The position numbers were made by a program, and so were the translations under genes. Of a DNA stretch of 35,108 nt, positions 1 through 8,971 are shown piece by piece. Source of the DNA: Geodermatophilaceae bacterium. GTDB taxonomy: Bacteria > Actinomycetota > Actinomycetes > Mycobacteriales > Geodermatophilaceae. The stretch covers positions 1 to 35,108 of the forward strand of contig JACCZY010000097.1 of NCBI GenBank assembly GCA_013695685.1. Reading direction: 5' to 3'. The first letter of the stretch is position 1, and each line of letters opens with the position of its first letter. The notes below the pieces were generated by a model. It was not told the DNA's origin and ran no database searches. It saw nothing but the letters and a program-made list of their open reading frames with translations.

Positions 1-60
1 CGGCGGGCAGGTTCGCCACCGCCGCGGGGCGTGCGTGTCGGCGAGGACGATCACCCGCAA
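1..60 (-). CDS. metallophosphoesterase family protein, N-terminal fragment running off the window edge
   Basis: Minus-strand reading from TTG(60) or GTG(54) gives (L R) V I V L A D T H A P R R W R T C P P; the hydrophobic-A-D-T-H start matches the DxH motif of YfcE/MJ0936-like calcineurin-type phosphoesterases. Only about 20 codons visible. Confidence 0.5.
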   Translation of the reverse strand, partial: MRVIVLADTHAPRRWRTCPP

Positions 61-89
61 GCGACCCTCACCCGACCCTCCGACGAACC

Positions 90-3000
90 TCAGGCGCCGA
101 TCGACTTCGGGCCGAGCAGCGCCTTGAGGTCACCCATCAGCGCCGGGGTGGCGCTCACCCGTAGTCCGTCGTCCAGCCGCAGAAGCGTCGTCCGGTTGCC
201 GTTGAGCAGCCGCAGGTGCACCTCCGTCGTCCCCGGGTGGCTGCCAAGTACCTCGCGCAGCCGGTCGACGACAGGCGGAGTGCACCGAGCCGCCGGGAGC
301 TGGACGACGACCGGGCCGCGCGGCCCCACGGACAGGTCGGGGAGCGTCACGTCGCTGACGAAGAGGCTCAGCGAGTCATCGCGCAGGGACAGCCGGCCCT
401 TGACGGTGACTATCGCGTCCTCGGCGATGTGGATCCCGACCTGGGCGTAGGCAGCCGGGAAGACCAGCACCTCGATGCTGCCCTCGAGATCCTCCAAGGT
501 CGCCGACGCCCATGCAGCTCCGGTCTTGGTCACCTTGCGGGCGACGTTGCACAGGATGCCGGCGACGGTGACCTGCTCGCCCTCCTCCATGGCCTCGCCG
601 TGCAAGGCAGCGATGGAGCAGTCCGCGTGACCGGCCAGCACGTGCTCCAGCCCGAGCAGCGGGTGGTCGGAGACGTACAGCCCCAGCATGTCCCGCTCGT
701 AGCTCAGCAGGTCGCGCTTGTCCCACTCCCCCGGCGGGACCGCCAGATCGAAGGGCAGGTCGGCCCCGGGGTCGGTGCCGGTGCCGGTGACGGCGCCGAA
801 GAGGTCGAACTGGCCGACCGCCTCCTGCCGCTTGAGCCCCACGACTGCATCCACCGCCTGGGTGTGGATGGCGGTCAACCCGCGGCGGGACTGCCCCAGG
901 GAGTCAAAGGCGCCGGCCTTGATCAGCGACTCGATCACCTTCTTGTTGCAGGCAACCTGCTCGGCCTTGCGGAGGAAGTCGGAGAAGTCGGTGAAGCGAC
1001 CCCGGTCGATGCGGCTGCGGGCGATCGACGCGACCACGTTGCGCCCGACGTTGCGCACCGCGCCCAACCCGAACCGGATGTCGGTCCCGGTCGGCGTGAA
1101 GTCGGCGGCGGACTCGTTGACATCCGGCGGGAGCACCTTGATGCCCATCCGCCGGCACTCGGCCAGGTACACCGCCATCTTGTCCTTGTCGTCCTTCATC
1201 GACGTCAGGAGAGCCGCCATGTACTCGGCCGGGTAGTTCGCCTTGAGGTAGGCCGTCCAGTACGACACCAGCGCGTAGCCGGCGCCGTGTGACTTGTTGA
1301 AGCCGTAGTCGCAGAACGGGACCAGGGTGTTCCATAACTTGTCGATCGCGGCGTCGGAGTACCCGCGCGAGCGCATGCCGTCGGAGAACGGCACGAACTC
1401 CTTGTCCAGGATCTCCTTCTTCTTCTTGCCCATCGCACGCCGGAGCAGGTCGGCCTGGCCCATCGAGTAGCCGGCCACCCGCTGGGCAATGGCCATGACC
1501 TGCTCCTGGTAGACGATCAACCCGTGCGTCTCGTCCAGGATCACGGCCAGCGGCTCGGCGAACTCAGGGTGGATGGAGTCCGCCGGCTTGCGCTGGTTCT
1601 TCCTGTCGGCGTAGTCGTTGTGCGCGTTGGTGCCCATCGGCCCGGGCCGGTAGAGCGCCAGTACGGCGGTGATGTCGTCGAAGCAGTCCGGCCGCAGCGA
1701 TCGGAGCAGATTGCGCACCGGCCCGCCGTCGAGCTGGAAGACTCCCAGCGTGTCGCCCCGGGCGAGGAGTTCGTACGTCGAGGCGTCGGTGAAACCCACC
1801 GTGTCCAGGTCGACCGTCTCACCGCGATTGGCCGCGATGTTCAGCAGCGAGTCGTCGAGGATCGTCAGGTTGCGCAGGCCGAGAAAGTCCATCTTGAGCA
1901 GGCCGAGCGCTTCGCAGGTCGGGAAGTCGAACTGCGTGATCACCGCGCCGTCGGCCTCGCGCCGCATCACCGGGATCACCTCTGACAGGGGTGTGCTCCC
2001 GAGGATCACGCCGGCCGCGTGAACGCCCCACTGCCGCTTCAGACCCTCCAGGTCACGCGCGGTGTCGACCACCAGCTTCGCGTCGGCGTCGGACTCGCAC
2101 CGCGCCCGGAGCTCCCCGGCCTCCTTGTACCGCGGGTGCTCGGGCGTGAACACCCCTGCCAGGGACATATCCTTGCCCATGACCGCCGCCGGCATCAGTT
2201 TGGTGAGCTGGTCGCCGAGCGCGTAGGGGCGGTCGAGCACCCGCGCAGCGTCCTTGATCGCCGCCTTGGCCTTGATCGTGCCGAAGGTGACGATCTGCGC
2301 GACGCGCTCCTCGCCGTACTTCGCGGTGACGTAGCGGATGACATCGCCGCGGCGACGTTCGTCGAAGTCGATGTCGATGTCGGGCATCGAGACCCGCTCC
2401 GGGTTGAGGAAGCGCTCGAAGAGCAGGCCGTGCTGGATCGGGTCGAGGTCGGTGATGCCGAGGACATAGGAGATCATCGAGCCCGAGGCCGACCCGCGGC
2501 CGGGTCCGACCCGGATGCCGTTGTCCTTGGCGTAGCGGACGAAGTCGGCGACGACGAGGAAGTACGCCGGAAAGCCCATCTGGACGATCACTGTGACTTC
2601 GAAGTCGGCCCGCTCGCGCACCTCGCTCGGGATCCCTGCCGGGTAACGCCGGTTCAGGCCGAGCTCGACCTCCTTGACGAACCAGGACTCCTGGGACTCC
2701 CCCGCCGGCACGTCGAAGCGCGGCATCAGGTCCGCGCCCTCGGTGAAGGCGACCTCGCAACGCTCGGCGACAGCCAAGGTGTTGTCGCAGGCGTCGGGGT
2801 GCTCGCCGAAGAGCTCGCGCATCTGCTCCGGCGACTTGAGGTAGTAGCCGTCGCCGTTGAACCGGAACCGCTTGGTGTCGCTGAGCTTGGCGCCGGTCTG
2901 GATGCACAGGAGGGCGTCGTGCGCGGTGGATTCCTGCTGGTGGGTGTAGTGCAGATCGTTCGTGGCCAGCAGCGGCATCTGCAACTCCCGGGCGATCCGC

Positions 3001-3644
3001 AGCAGGTCAGAGCGGGTACGCCGCTCGACGTCCAGCCCGTGGTCCATCAGCTCGCAGAAGAAGTTGGCTTTGCCCAAGATGTCCTGGAAGTCCGCCGCGG
3101 CGGCCCTGGCCCGGTCGAAGCGCCCAGCCCGCAGCCACATGTTGACCTCACCGGAGGGGCATCCGGTGGTGGCGATCAGCCCGGTGCCATAGCGCTCCAG
3201 CAGCTCCCGGTCGAAGCGCGGCTTGCGGTACTGCCCCTCGAGCGAGGCCAGCGACGACAGCCGGAAGAGGTTGTGCATCCCCTCGGTGGACTCCGCGAGC
3301 AGTGTCATGTGCGTGTAAGCGGCCTTGCCCTTGCTCGAGGCGCCTTCGCCGCCGTCCTCGTCCTGCACCGCGCCGCCGAAGTCGTACGGCGAGCGGTCGA
3401 ACCGGCTACCCGGCGTGTAGTAGCCCTCCATGCCGATGATCGGCTTGACGCCGGCGGCCCGAGCCTGCTTGTAGAAGTCGTAGGCGCCGAAGACGTTGCC
3501 GTGCTCGGTCATCGCCAGCGCCGGCATGCCCAGCCGCGCGGTCTCGGCCATCAACGACGGCAGTTTCGCCGCCCCGTCGAGCATGGAGTACTCGGTATGC
3601 ACGTGCAGGTGGGCGAACTGCTCGCCCCGCGCCGTGCTGGCCAC
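90..3644 (-). CDS. dnaE: DNA polymerase III subunit alpha (DnaE1 type, PHP domain at N-terminus)
   Basis: ORF contains FAHLHVHTEYSMLDGAAK (PHP), GPGRGSASGSMISYVLGITDLDP, PDIDIDFDERRRGDVIRYV and GFNKSHGAGYALVSYWTAYLKANYPAEYMAALLTS. GTG at 3644 preferred over the upstream ATG at 3725. Confidence 0.97.
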   Translation of the reverse strand: MASTARGEQFAHLHVHTEYSMLDGAAKLPSLMAETARLGMPALAMTEHGNVFGAYDFYKQARAAGVKPIIGMEGYYTPGSRFDRSPYDFGGAVQDEDGGEGASSKGKAAYTHMTLLAESTEGMHNLFRLSSLASLEGQYRKPRFDRELLERYGTGLIATTGCPSGEVNMWLRAGRFDRARAAAADFQDILGKANFFCELMDHGLDVERRTRSDLLRIARELQMPLLATNDLHYTHQQESTAHDALLCIQTGAKLSDTKRFRFNGDGYYLKSPEQMRELFGEHPDACDNTLAVAERCEVAFTEGADLMPRFDVPAGESQESWFVKEVELGLNRRYPAGIPSEVRERADFEVTVIVQMGFPAYFLVVADFVRYAKDNGIRVGPGRGSASGSMISYVLGITDLDPIQHGLLFERFLNPERVSMPDIDIDFDERRRGDVIRYVTAKYGEERVAQIVTFGTIKAKAAIKDAARVLDRPYALGDQLTKLMPAAVMGKDMSLAGVFTPEHPRYKEAGELRARCESDADAKLVVDTARDLEGLKRQWGVHAAGVILGSTPLSEVIPVMRREADGAVITQFDFPTCEALGLLKMDFLGLRNLTILDDSLLNIAANRGETVDLDTVGFTDASTYELLARGDTLGVFQLDGGPVRNLLRSLRPDCFDDITAVLALYRPGPMGTNAHNDYADRKNQRKPADSIHPEFAEPLAVILDETHGLIVYQEQVMAIAQRVAGYSMGQADLLRRAMGKKKKEILDKEFVPFSDGMRSRGYSDAAIDKLWNTLVPFCDYGFNKSHGAGYALVSYWTAYLKANYPAEYMAALLTSMKDDKDKMAVYLAECRRMGIKVLPPDVNESAADFTPTGTDIRFGLGAVRNVGRNVVASIARSRIDRGRFTDFSDFLRKAEQVACNKKVIESLIKAGAFDSLGQSRRGLTAIHTQAVDAVVGLKRQEAVGQFDLFGAVTGTGTDPGADLPFDLAVPPGEWDKRDLLSYERDMLGLYVSDHPLLGLEHVLAGHADCSIAALHGEAMEEGEQVTVAGILCNVARKVTKTGAAWASATLEDLEGSIEVLVFPAAYAQVGIHIAEDAIVTVKGRLSLRDDSLSLFVSDVTLPDLSVGPRGPVVVQLPAARCTPPVVDRLREVLGSHPGTTEVHLRLLNGNRTTLLRLDDGLRVSATPALMGDLKALLGPKSIGA

Positions 3645-3749
3645 TGCGGCAGCGCCTCCTCTGATCCACGTTCGGAACTGACGACCGCGGCTGGGGAAGG
3701 GCGCGCGATGACCGGTGCCCATCATGCAACACCACGGCGCCGACGTTCC

Positions 3750-4229
3750 TCAGGCCAGCGGCTTGTCGAAGAAGTACTCCGTGGTACCGGACGGATCGTG
3801 CAGCTGCCTGGTCTGGCTGCCGCGGATGTACCCCAGCCGCTCGTACAACCGGTGCGCGTCGGCGAATCGGCTGTCGCTCCACAGCTCGACGAGGCTCGCT
3901 CCGCCCGCCCTCGCCGCGTCCTCGACCAGGGCCACGAGCCGGGCACCCAGGCCGGCGCGCCGGGCCGCAGCCCCGACGTACAGGCTCTTCAACTCGACCC
4001 GACCCGGCCCGGCCGGCTTGTATCCCACGCATGCCACCACGGCCCCGTCGGCTTCGACCACCCGCAGCCCCCCACCGGTTCCGGCGTACGCCGTAGCGGG
4101 GGCAAGCATCCATGCGTCGAGGCCGGGCAGGTCGAGGACGCAACCCGGGTACTCGGCGAAGCAGCAGCCGATCAGCGTCACGATCGCCGCGCTGTCCTCA
4201 TCGGTGGCCGGACGCATCCCCGCGGTCAC
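3750..4229 (-). CDS. GNAT family N-acetyltransferase
   Basis: 159 aa with ARRAGLGARLVALVEDAARAGGASLVELWSDSRFADAHRLYERLGY, typical acetyl-CoA binding motif A and C-terminal YxxLGF-like motif; GTG start overlaps the upstream stop. Confidence 0.88.
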   Translation of the reverse strand: MTAGMRPATDEDSAAIVTLIGCCFAEYPGCVLDLPGLDAWMLAPATAYAGTGGGLRVVEADGAVVACVGYKPAGPGRVELKSLYVGAAARRAGLGARLVALVEDAARAGGASLVELWSDSRFADAHRLYERLGYIRGSQTRQLHDPSGTTEYFFDKPLA

Positions 4230-4990
4230 CGGTCAGGTCCGTCCGCGGGCAGCACGCTCACCGGGATCCACAGGATGCGCAGATCGATCGCTGCGTGCAC
4301 GAGCATCGGCAGCAGCAGGGTGCCGGATCCGAGGTACAGGAGCGTCAGCAGCGCGCCGAGCACGGACGTGGCGACCACGCCGCCGGCCCCCTGGTACAGG
4401 TGGGCCAGGCCGAAGACCACACCACCGAGGGCCACGAGGGCGAGGTCGGGCAGGCCGGGTGCGATCGCCACCACGACGGCCAGCAGGAATCCGCGGTAGA
4501 GCAGTTCCTCGCAGACCCCCGCGGTCACCGCGACCAACCCGAACCAGCGGCGTTCGACCGGCGAACGCGGCACGAGTGCGGTGATGGCCTGTGGCGCGCC
4601 CGCGGTCAGCGTTGCGGTGTCGCCCGTACGCCGTACGGACGCCCGCAGCGCCCGGGTGGACCCGATCAGGAACGCGAGAACGAGCACCGTCAGCACGAGC
4701 GCCACCACGTCGGGAGCCCGATCGGGCAGCCGCAGGCCGAGCTGAGCCCAGCCCACCGCCGGCGCGAGCAGTACGACGCCGGCCACGAGCGCGACGAGCC
4801 CCCACTCCAGGACGAGCAACCGCTGGTAGAGCCAGATCCGAGCGTTCGGGTCGCTGCCGAGGCCGGCTTCGAATCGGCGGTGCAAAACGGTGCCCACCAC
4901 CGGCTCGCCGACGATCAGATACGCAGCGAGCAGGCAGGCTGCCACGGTCGCGGGGCCGAACGCCGCCAGCCCGTCCACGGCCGGGATCAC
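4226..4990 (-). CDS. CPBP family intramembrane metalloprotease (CAAX protease/bacteriocin-processing type)
   Basis: Multi-TM protein with EELLYRGF (EExxxR) and LHAAIDLR-like motifs; GTG at 4990 overlaps the stop of the preceding gene (GTGA). Confidence 0.87.
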   Translation of the reverse strand: MIPAVDGLAAFGPATVAACLLAAYLIVGEPVVGTVLHRRFEAGLGSDPNARIWLYQRLLVLEWGLVALVAGVVLLAPAVGWAQLGLRLPDRAPDVVALVLTVLVLAFLIGSTRALRASVRRTGDTATLTAGAPQAITALVPRSPVERRWFGLVAVTAGVCEELLYRGFLLAVVVAIAPGLPDLALVALGGVVFGLAHLYQGAGGVVATSVLGALLTLLYLGSGTLLLPMLVHAAIDLRILWIPVSVLPADGPDR

Positions 4991-5904
4991 TCGCTGACCC
5001 GCGACAGCGCCAACGCGAGGTCGGCCGGGTAGGGGCTTTCGAAGACCACTGGCCGCTGGTCCTCGGGATGCTCGAACCCCAGCCGGCGGGCGTGCAGCCA
5101 CTGCCGCGACAGCCCCAACCGCTTCGCCAGCGTGGGGTCGGCGCCGTAGGTCAGGTCACCGACGCAAGGGTGCCGCACCGCCGCCATGTGCACCCGGATC
5201 TGGTGCGTGCGACCGGTTTCCAGCCGGATGTCGAGCAGGCTCGCCGCCCGGAACGCCTCCAGCGTCTCGTAGTGGGTGACGCTGGCCCGGCCCGCGGCCA
5301 CGACGGCGAAGCGCCAATCCGCGCTCGGGTGCCGGTCGATGGGCGCGTCGATCGTCCCGCTGCTCGGGTCCGGGTGTCCCTGGACGAGGGCGTGATAGCC
5401 CTTGTCCACCCGGCGCTCGCGGAAAGCGTCCTTGAGCACGGTGTACGCCCGCTCGGACTTCGCCAGCACCATCAGCCCCGTCGTACCGGCATCCAGGCGG
5501 TGTACGACGCCCTGACGCTCGGCCGCCCCGCTCGTGGCCAGCAGATACCCCATCGCTGCGACCCCCTGCACGACGGTCGGTCCGGTCCAGCCAGGACTCG
5601 GGTGCGCCGCGACCCCCACCGGCTTGTCCACGACCACCAGGTCGGCGTCGTCGTACACCACACGCAGGCCGTCGACCGGGACCGGCTCGATCGTCTGCGG
5701 CACGGGAGGTTGCGGCAGGGTCACCTCCAGCCAGCCGCCCGCGCTGACGCGGTCGGACTTGATCGGCACGCGGCCGTCCACGCGGACGTCGCCATTGTCG
5801 ATCAGCCCCACAGCCGTCGTCCGGGACACACCGAACAGGCGGGCCAGCGCAGCATCGACCCGCAACCCGTCCAGGCCGTCCGGTACCGGCAATGACCGCG
5901 TCAC
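4987..5904 (-). CDS. rluD: RluA/RluD family 23S rRNA pseudouridine synthase
   Basis: N-terminal S4-like domain and catalytic [20 protein letters not shown], plus [14 protein letters not shown]. Confidence 0.93.
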   Translation of the reverse strand: MTRSLPVPDGLDGLRVDAALARLFGVSRTTAVGLIDNGDVRVDGRVPIKSDRVSAGGWLEVTLPQPPVPQTIEPVPVDGLRVVYDDADLVVVDKPVGVAAHPSPGWTGPTVVQGVAAMGYLLATSGAAERQGVVHRLDAGTTGLMVLAKSERAYTVLKDAFRERRVDKGYHALVQGHPDPSSGTIDAPIDRHPSADWRFAVVAAGRASVTHYETLEAFRAASLLDIRLETGRTHQIRVHMAAVRHPCVGDLTYGADPTLAKRLGLSRQWLHARRLGFEHPEDQRPVVFESPYPADLALALSRVSE

Positions 5905-5926
5905 GGCTGCACCGCGGATCGCCGCG

Positions 5927-6475
5927 TCACGGCTTCGATCGGGCGCCGCGCTCGCTCCGGGTGCCGTCCAGATCCACGCCCCGCACCGCCATCACTACGG
6001 CTAGCGCGCCGCCGCAGACGACTGCGGAGTCCGCGAGGTTGAAGATCGGCCAGACCCGGCCGTAGGGATCGAACACGCTGAGGAAGTCGACGACCCCGCC
6101 ACGGAACGGACCGGGCGAGCGCAGCAACCGGTCGACGAGGTTTCCGGCGGCGCCGCCGAGTACCAACGCCAGCGCGATCGCCCAGCCTGTCGACCGGATC
6201 CGGAACGCCGTCCGCACGATGATGGCGACCACCACCATCGCGATGGCGGTGAAGACGACAGTCGCTCCCTCGGCCAGGGAGAACGCCGCGCCGGTGTTGC
6301 GTGCCTCGGTGAGGTACAGCATGCCTCCGAGCAGGCGCAACGGCTCGCGGTCGGACAGGGTCGCGACCACGACGACCTTGCTGAGCACGTCGAGGACCAG
6401 CACGGCGAACGCGACCGACAGGAGCAGATGCGTCCGGTGCTGGCCGACGACCTGTGCGTCGGCCGGCTCACCCAT
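5927..6475 (-). CDS. lspA: lipoprotein signal peptidase (signal peptidase II)
   Basis: Multi-TM with [26 protein letters not shown] and [11 protein letters not shown] (catalytic Asp motifs). Confidence 0.95.
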   Translation of the reverse strand: MGEPADAQVVGQHRTHLLLSVAFAVLVLDVLSKVVVVATLSDREPLRLLGGMLYLTEARNTGAAFSLAEGATVVFTAIAMVVVAIIVRTAFRIRSTGWAIALALVLGGAAGNLVDRLLRSPGPFRGGVVDFLSVFDPYGRVWPIFNLADSAVVCGGALAVVMAVRGVDLDGTRSERGARSKP

Positions 6476-6521
6476 CCGGGCATTGTCTCACCGGCGGTAC
6501 CGGCGCAGCGCCGGCATGAGG

Positions 6522-7220
6522 TCAGCGACGCTCCTCACGCTGCTTGCACGCGAGGCACAGGGTCGCCCCGGGGAATGCCTGCAGCCGCGCCTTGGCGATC
6601 GGCTTGCCGCAGCTCTCACACAGCCCGTACCGGCCTTCGTCGACGCGCTCCATCGCGCGCTCGAGCTGGCTGATCAGGTCCCGCCGGTTCTTCGCCAGCG
6701 ACATCTCGTGCTCACGCTCGAACGTCTTACTGCCGGCATCGGCCTGGTCGTCGCCGGCGCTGTCGCTGGCCTGGGACTGCAGCTCGTCGATGGCCCGCAG
6801 GGTCTGCTCGTAGTCCGCCCGCATCTGGGTGAGCTGACCGTCCAGGTCCTTTCGTACGGCGGCCAGCTCGCGCGCTGACCATCCCTCCGGGGGACCGCCC
6901 GGTGTCTGCCCCGATTTGTTCGCGGACGCTGACTTCGGGGCCGGAGCCTTCGCGGCCGGAGCCTTCGGGTTCGGCGCCGACTTCTTCGCCGGCGCCGACT
7001 TCACCGGGGCAGACTTCTTGGCCGGAGCCTTCTTCGCGGGCGTCGACTTGCCGGCGGGGGCCGCCTTCCTCGCGGGCGCAGCCTGCTTCGCCGGGGCAGA
7101 CTTCGCCGACGTCGACTTCTTCGCCCCGGCAGACTTCGCCCCGGCAGACTTAGTGGCGGCGGACTTCCTCGCCGCGAGGGCGGCTTTCGTCCCGGTGGCC
7201 GCAGCCGAACTCTTCGCCAC
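6522..7220 (-). CDS. DksA/TraR family C4-type zinc-finger protein with long Lys/Ala/Ser/Pro-rich N-terminal tail
   Basis: C-terminal RYGLCESCGKPIAKARLQAFPGATLCLACKQRE (C4 zinc finger); about 103-aa low-complexity tail from GTG at 7220 (VAKSSAAATGTKAAL...). Confidence 0.9.
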   Translation of the reverse strand: MAKSSAAATGTKAALAARKSAATKSAGAKSAGAKKSTSAKSAPAKQAAPARKAAPAGKSTPAKKAPAKKSAPVKSAPAKKSAPNPKAPAAKAPAPKSASANKSGQTPGGPPEGWSARELAAVRKDLDGQLTQMRADYEQTLRAIDELQSQASDSAGDDQADAGSKTFEREHEMSLAKNRRDLISQLERAMERVDEGRYGLCESCGKPIAKARLQAFPGATLCLACKQREERR

Positions 7221-7344
7221 TCTCGCCGTCCTATTCTGCGCACCACCAGGGATGGGCGCCCTGCGCTTCTCGGAAGGCGCCCACCATACGTATGCCCGCC
7301 ACCCTGCACAACGCAACCCAAGGCTCACCGGCGCCAGAGAACGC

Positions 7345-8838
7345 TCAGGCGCGTGCCTGGCCGTCCTCCCCGCGCCAGCTGGCCAGCCGCCCGGCCCGGC
7401 TGACCGCGCGCAACCGCAGCTCGGTGCGTTCCCGAACGGCGCTCGCGGTGACCACCAGCAACTGGTCACCGCGCAGGATGCGGGTGGTGGGGGTGGGAAC
7501 GAAGGACCTGCCGTCGCGTACGACGAGGGTCACGGCCGCATCCTCGGGCAACCGCAGCTCGGACACGTACACGCCGTGCAGCCGCGACGCATCGGGCACG
7601 CGCACCTGCAGCAGATCCGCGCCGAGCTCCTCCAGGGGCGCGGACTCCACCTCCACCTCCCGGGTCTCGGTGGTCCCCGCGACGCCGAGCAGCCGCGCCA
7701 CCGCGGGCAACGTGGTGCCTTGAACGATGGTGAAGACGACAACGAGCACAAAGACGATGTCGAAGATCTGCAGCGCCCCCGGCACCGCCTCGGTCACCGG
7801 GATGGTGGCGAACACGATCGGCACGGCGCCGCGCAGACCCGCCCAGGACACAAAGGCCTGCTCCCGGAGCGGCACCCGGAACGGCAGCATCGAGACGAGC
7901 ACCGACAGGGGGCGCGCCAGCAGCAGCAGTCCCAGCCCGATCACGACGGCGGGGACCAGGACCTGGGGCAGCCGCGAGGGGCTGACGAGCAGCCCGAGCA
8001 GCACGAACAGCCCGATCTGGGAGAGCCACGCCAGCCCTTCGGCGAACCCGAGGGTGGCCCGCCGGTGCGGCAGCCGGGCGTTGCCCAGCACCAGTCCGGC
8101 GACGTACACCGCCAGGAAGCCGGAGGCATGCGCGACGTCCGCGCCGGCGTAGGCCATCACGCAGAACGCGACGGTCGCGAGCGGGTACAGACCGGAGGCC
8201 GGCAACGCGCTGCGGCGCAATACCCACATGCCCAACAACCCCGCGGCGATCCCGATGACGGCACCGGCCACCAATTCGTACAACAGCAGCCCACCAGCCC
8301 CGGGCAGCGACATCAGCGCGTCGCTGGACAGCAGCACGACGACGATCACCACCGGCGCATCGTTGAAACCCGACTCGAGCTCGAGTGTGGCGGTCACCCG
8401 TCGCGGCAGGCCGAGACCGCGCAGCGTGGAGAACACCGCGGCGGCGTCGGTCGAGCTCACGATGGCCCCGAGCAGAAGACCGGTCTGCCATGAGATGTCG
8501 AGGGCCAGTACGGCGACGGCGCCGGTCACGCCGATGCTTACGGCGACGCCGAGAGTGGACAGCACGATGCTGCGCGGCACCGCGTCTCGGACGGCGACCC
8601 AGCGGGTGGTCAACCCTCCCTCGGCCAGGATGATCACCAGAGCGCTGATGCCCAGCGTTCGAGTCAGCTCGGCGTCGTCGAAGTCGAGTCCGATGACGGA
8701 CTCACCCAGCAGGATGCCGAGGCCCAGGTAGAGCAGCAGGCTCGGCAGGCCCAGGCGGGTCGAGACCCGAACCGCCAGCGCACCCGCGAGCACCACTACG
8801 GCGCCGACGAGCAGGAAGAGGCCGAGGTTCTCGCTCAC
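7345..8838 (-). CDS. CPA1-type Na+/H+ or K+/H+ antiporter (NhaP2/CvrA-like) with C-terminal RCK_C-like domain
   Basis: 497 aa; GLGILLGE, LLGAIVSSTDAAAVFSTLRGLGLPRRVTATLELESGFNDAPVVIVVV; C-terminal DLLQVRVPDASRLHGVYVSELRLPEDAAVTLVVRDGRSFVPTPTTRILRGDQLLVVT resembles TrkA_C. Confidence 0.92.
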   Translation of the reverse strand: MSENLGLFLLVGAVVVLAGALAVRVSTRLGLPSLLLYLGLGILLGESVIGLDFDDAELTRTLGISALVIILAEGGLTTRWVAVRDAVPRSIVLSTLGVAVSIGVTGAVAVLALDISWQTGLLLGAIVSSTDAAAVFSTLRGLGLPRRVTATLELESGFNDAPVVIVVVLLSSDALMSLPGAGGLLLYELVAGAVIGIAAGLLGMWVLRRSALPASGLYPLATVAFCVMAYAGADVAHASGFLAVYVAGLVLGNARLPHRRATLGFAEGLAWLSQIGLFVLLGLLVSPSRLPQVLVPAVVIGLGLLLLARPLSVLVSMLPFRVPLREQAFVSWAGLRGAVPIVFATIPVTEAVPGALQIFDIVFVLVVVFTIVQGTTLPAVARLLGVAGTTETREVEVESAPLEELGADLLQVRVPDASRLHGVYVSELRLPEDAAVTLVVRDGRSFVPTPTTRILRGDQLLVVTASAVRERTELRLRAVSRAGRLASWRGEDGQARA

Positions 8839-8971
8839 TCGCGGCCTCCCATGTGCCGGGATTGTTCCCTATCTCGGTCGCCGCCCCGAGCGCGTGGCGG
8901 CTACCATCGCTGTCTGCGCTGACGGGACACCGACCGAAGATCACCTGAGACGAGACGATGGAGCGGCACTG

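Noticed and set aside
2019-4499. 826-aa plus-strand ORF opposite dnaE, GNAT and CPBP genes
   Set aside because: Shadow ORF of high-GC coding DNA; His/Arg/Gln/Val-rich with no recognisable domain, and it covers three well-supported minus-strand genes.
6916-8493. 525-aa plus-strand ORF with FADADFGAGAFAAGAF repeats, pentapeptide-like at first sight
   Set aside because: The A(D/G)xF pattern is the reverse complement of the Lys/Ala-rich tail of the DksA-like gene; the ORF continues antisense through the antiporter.
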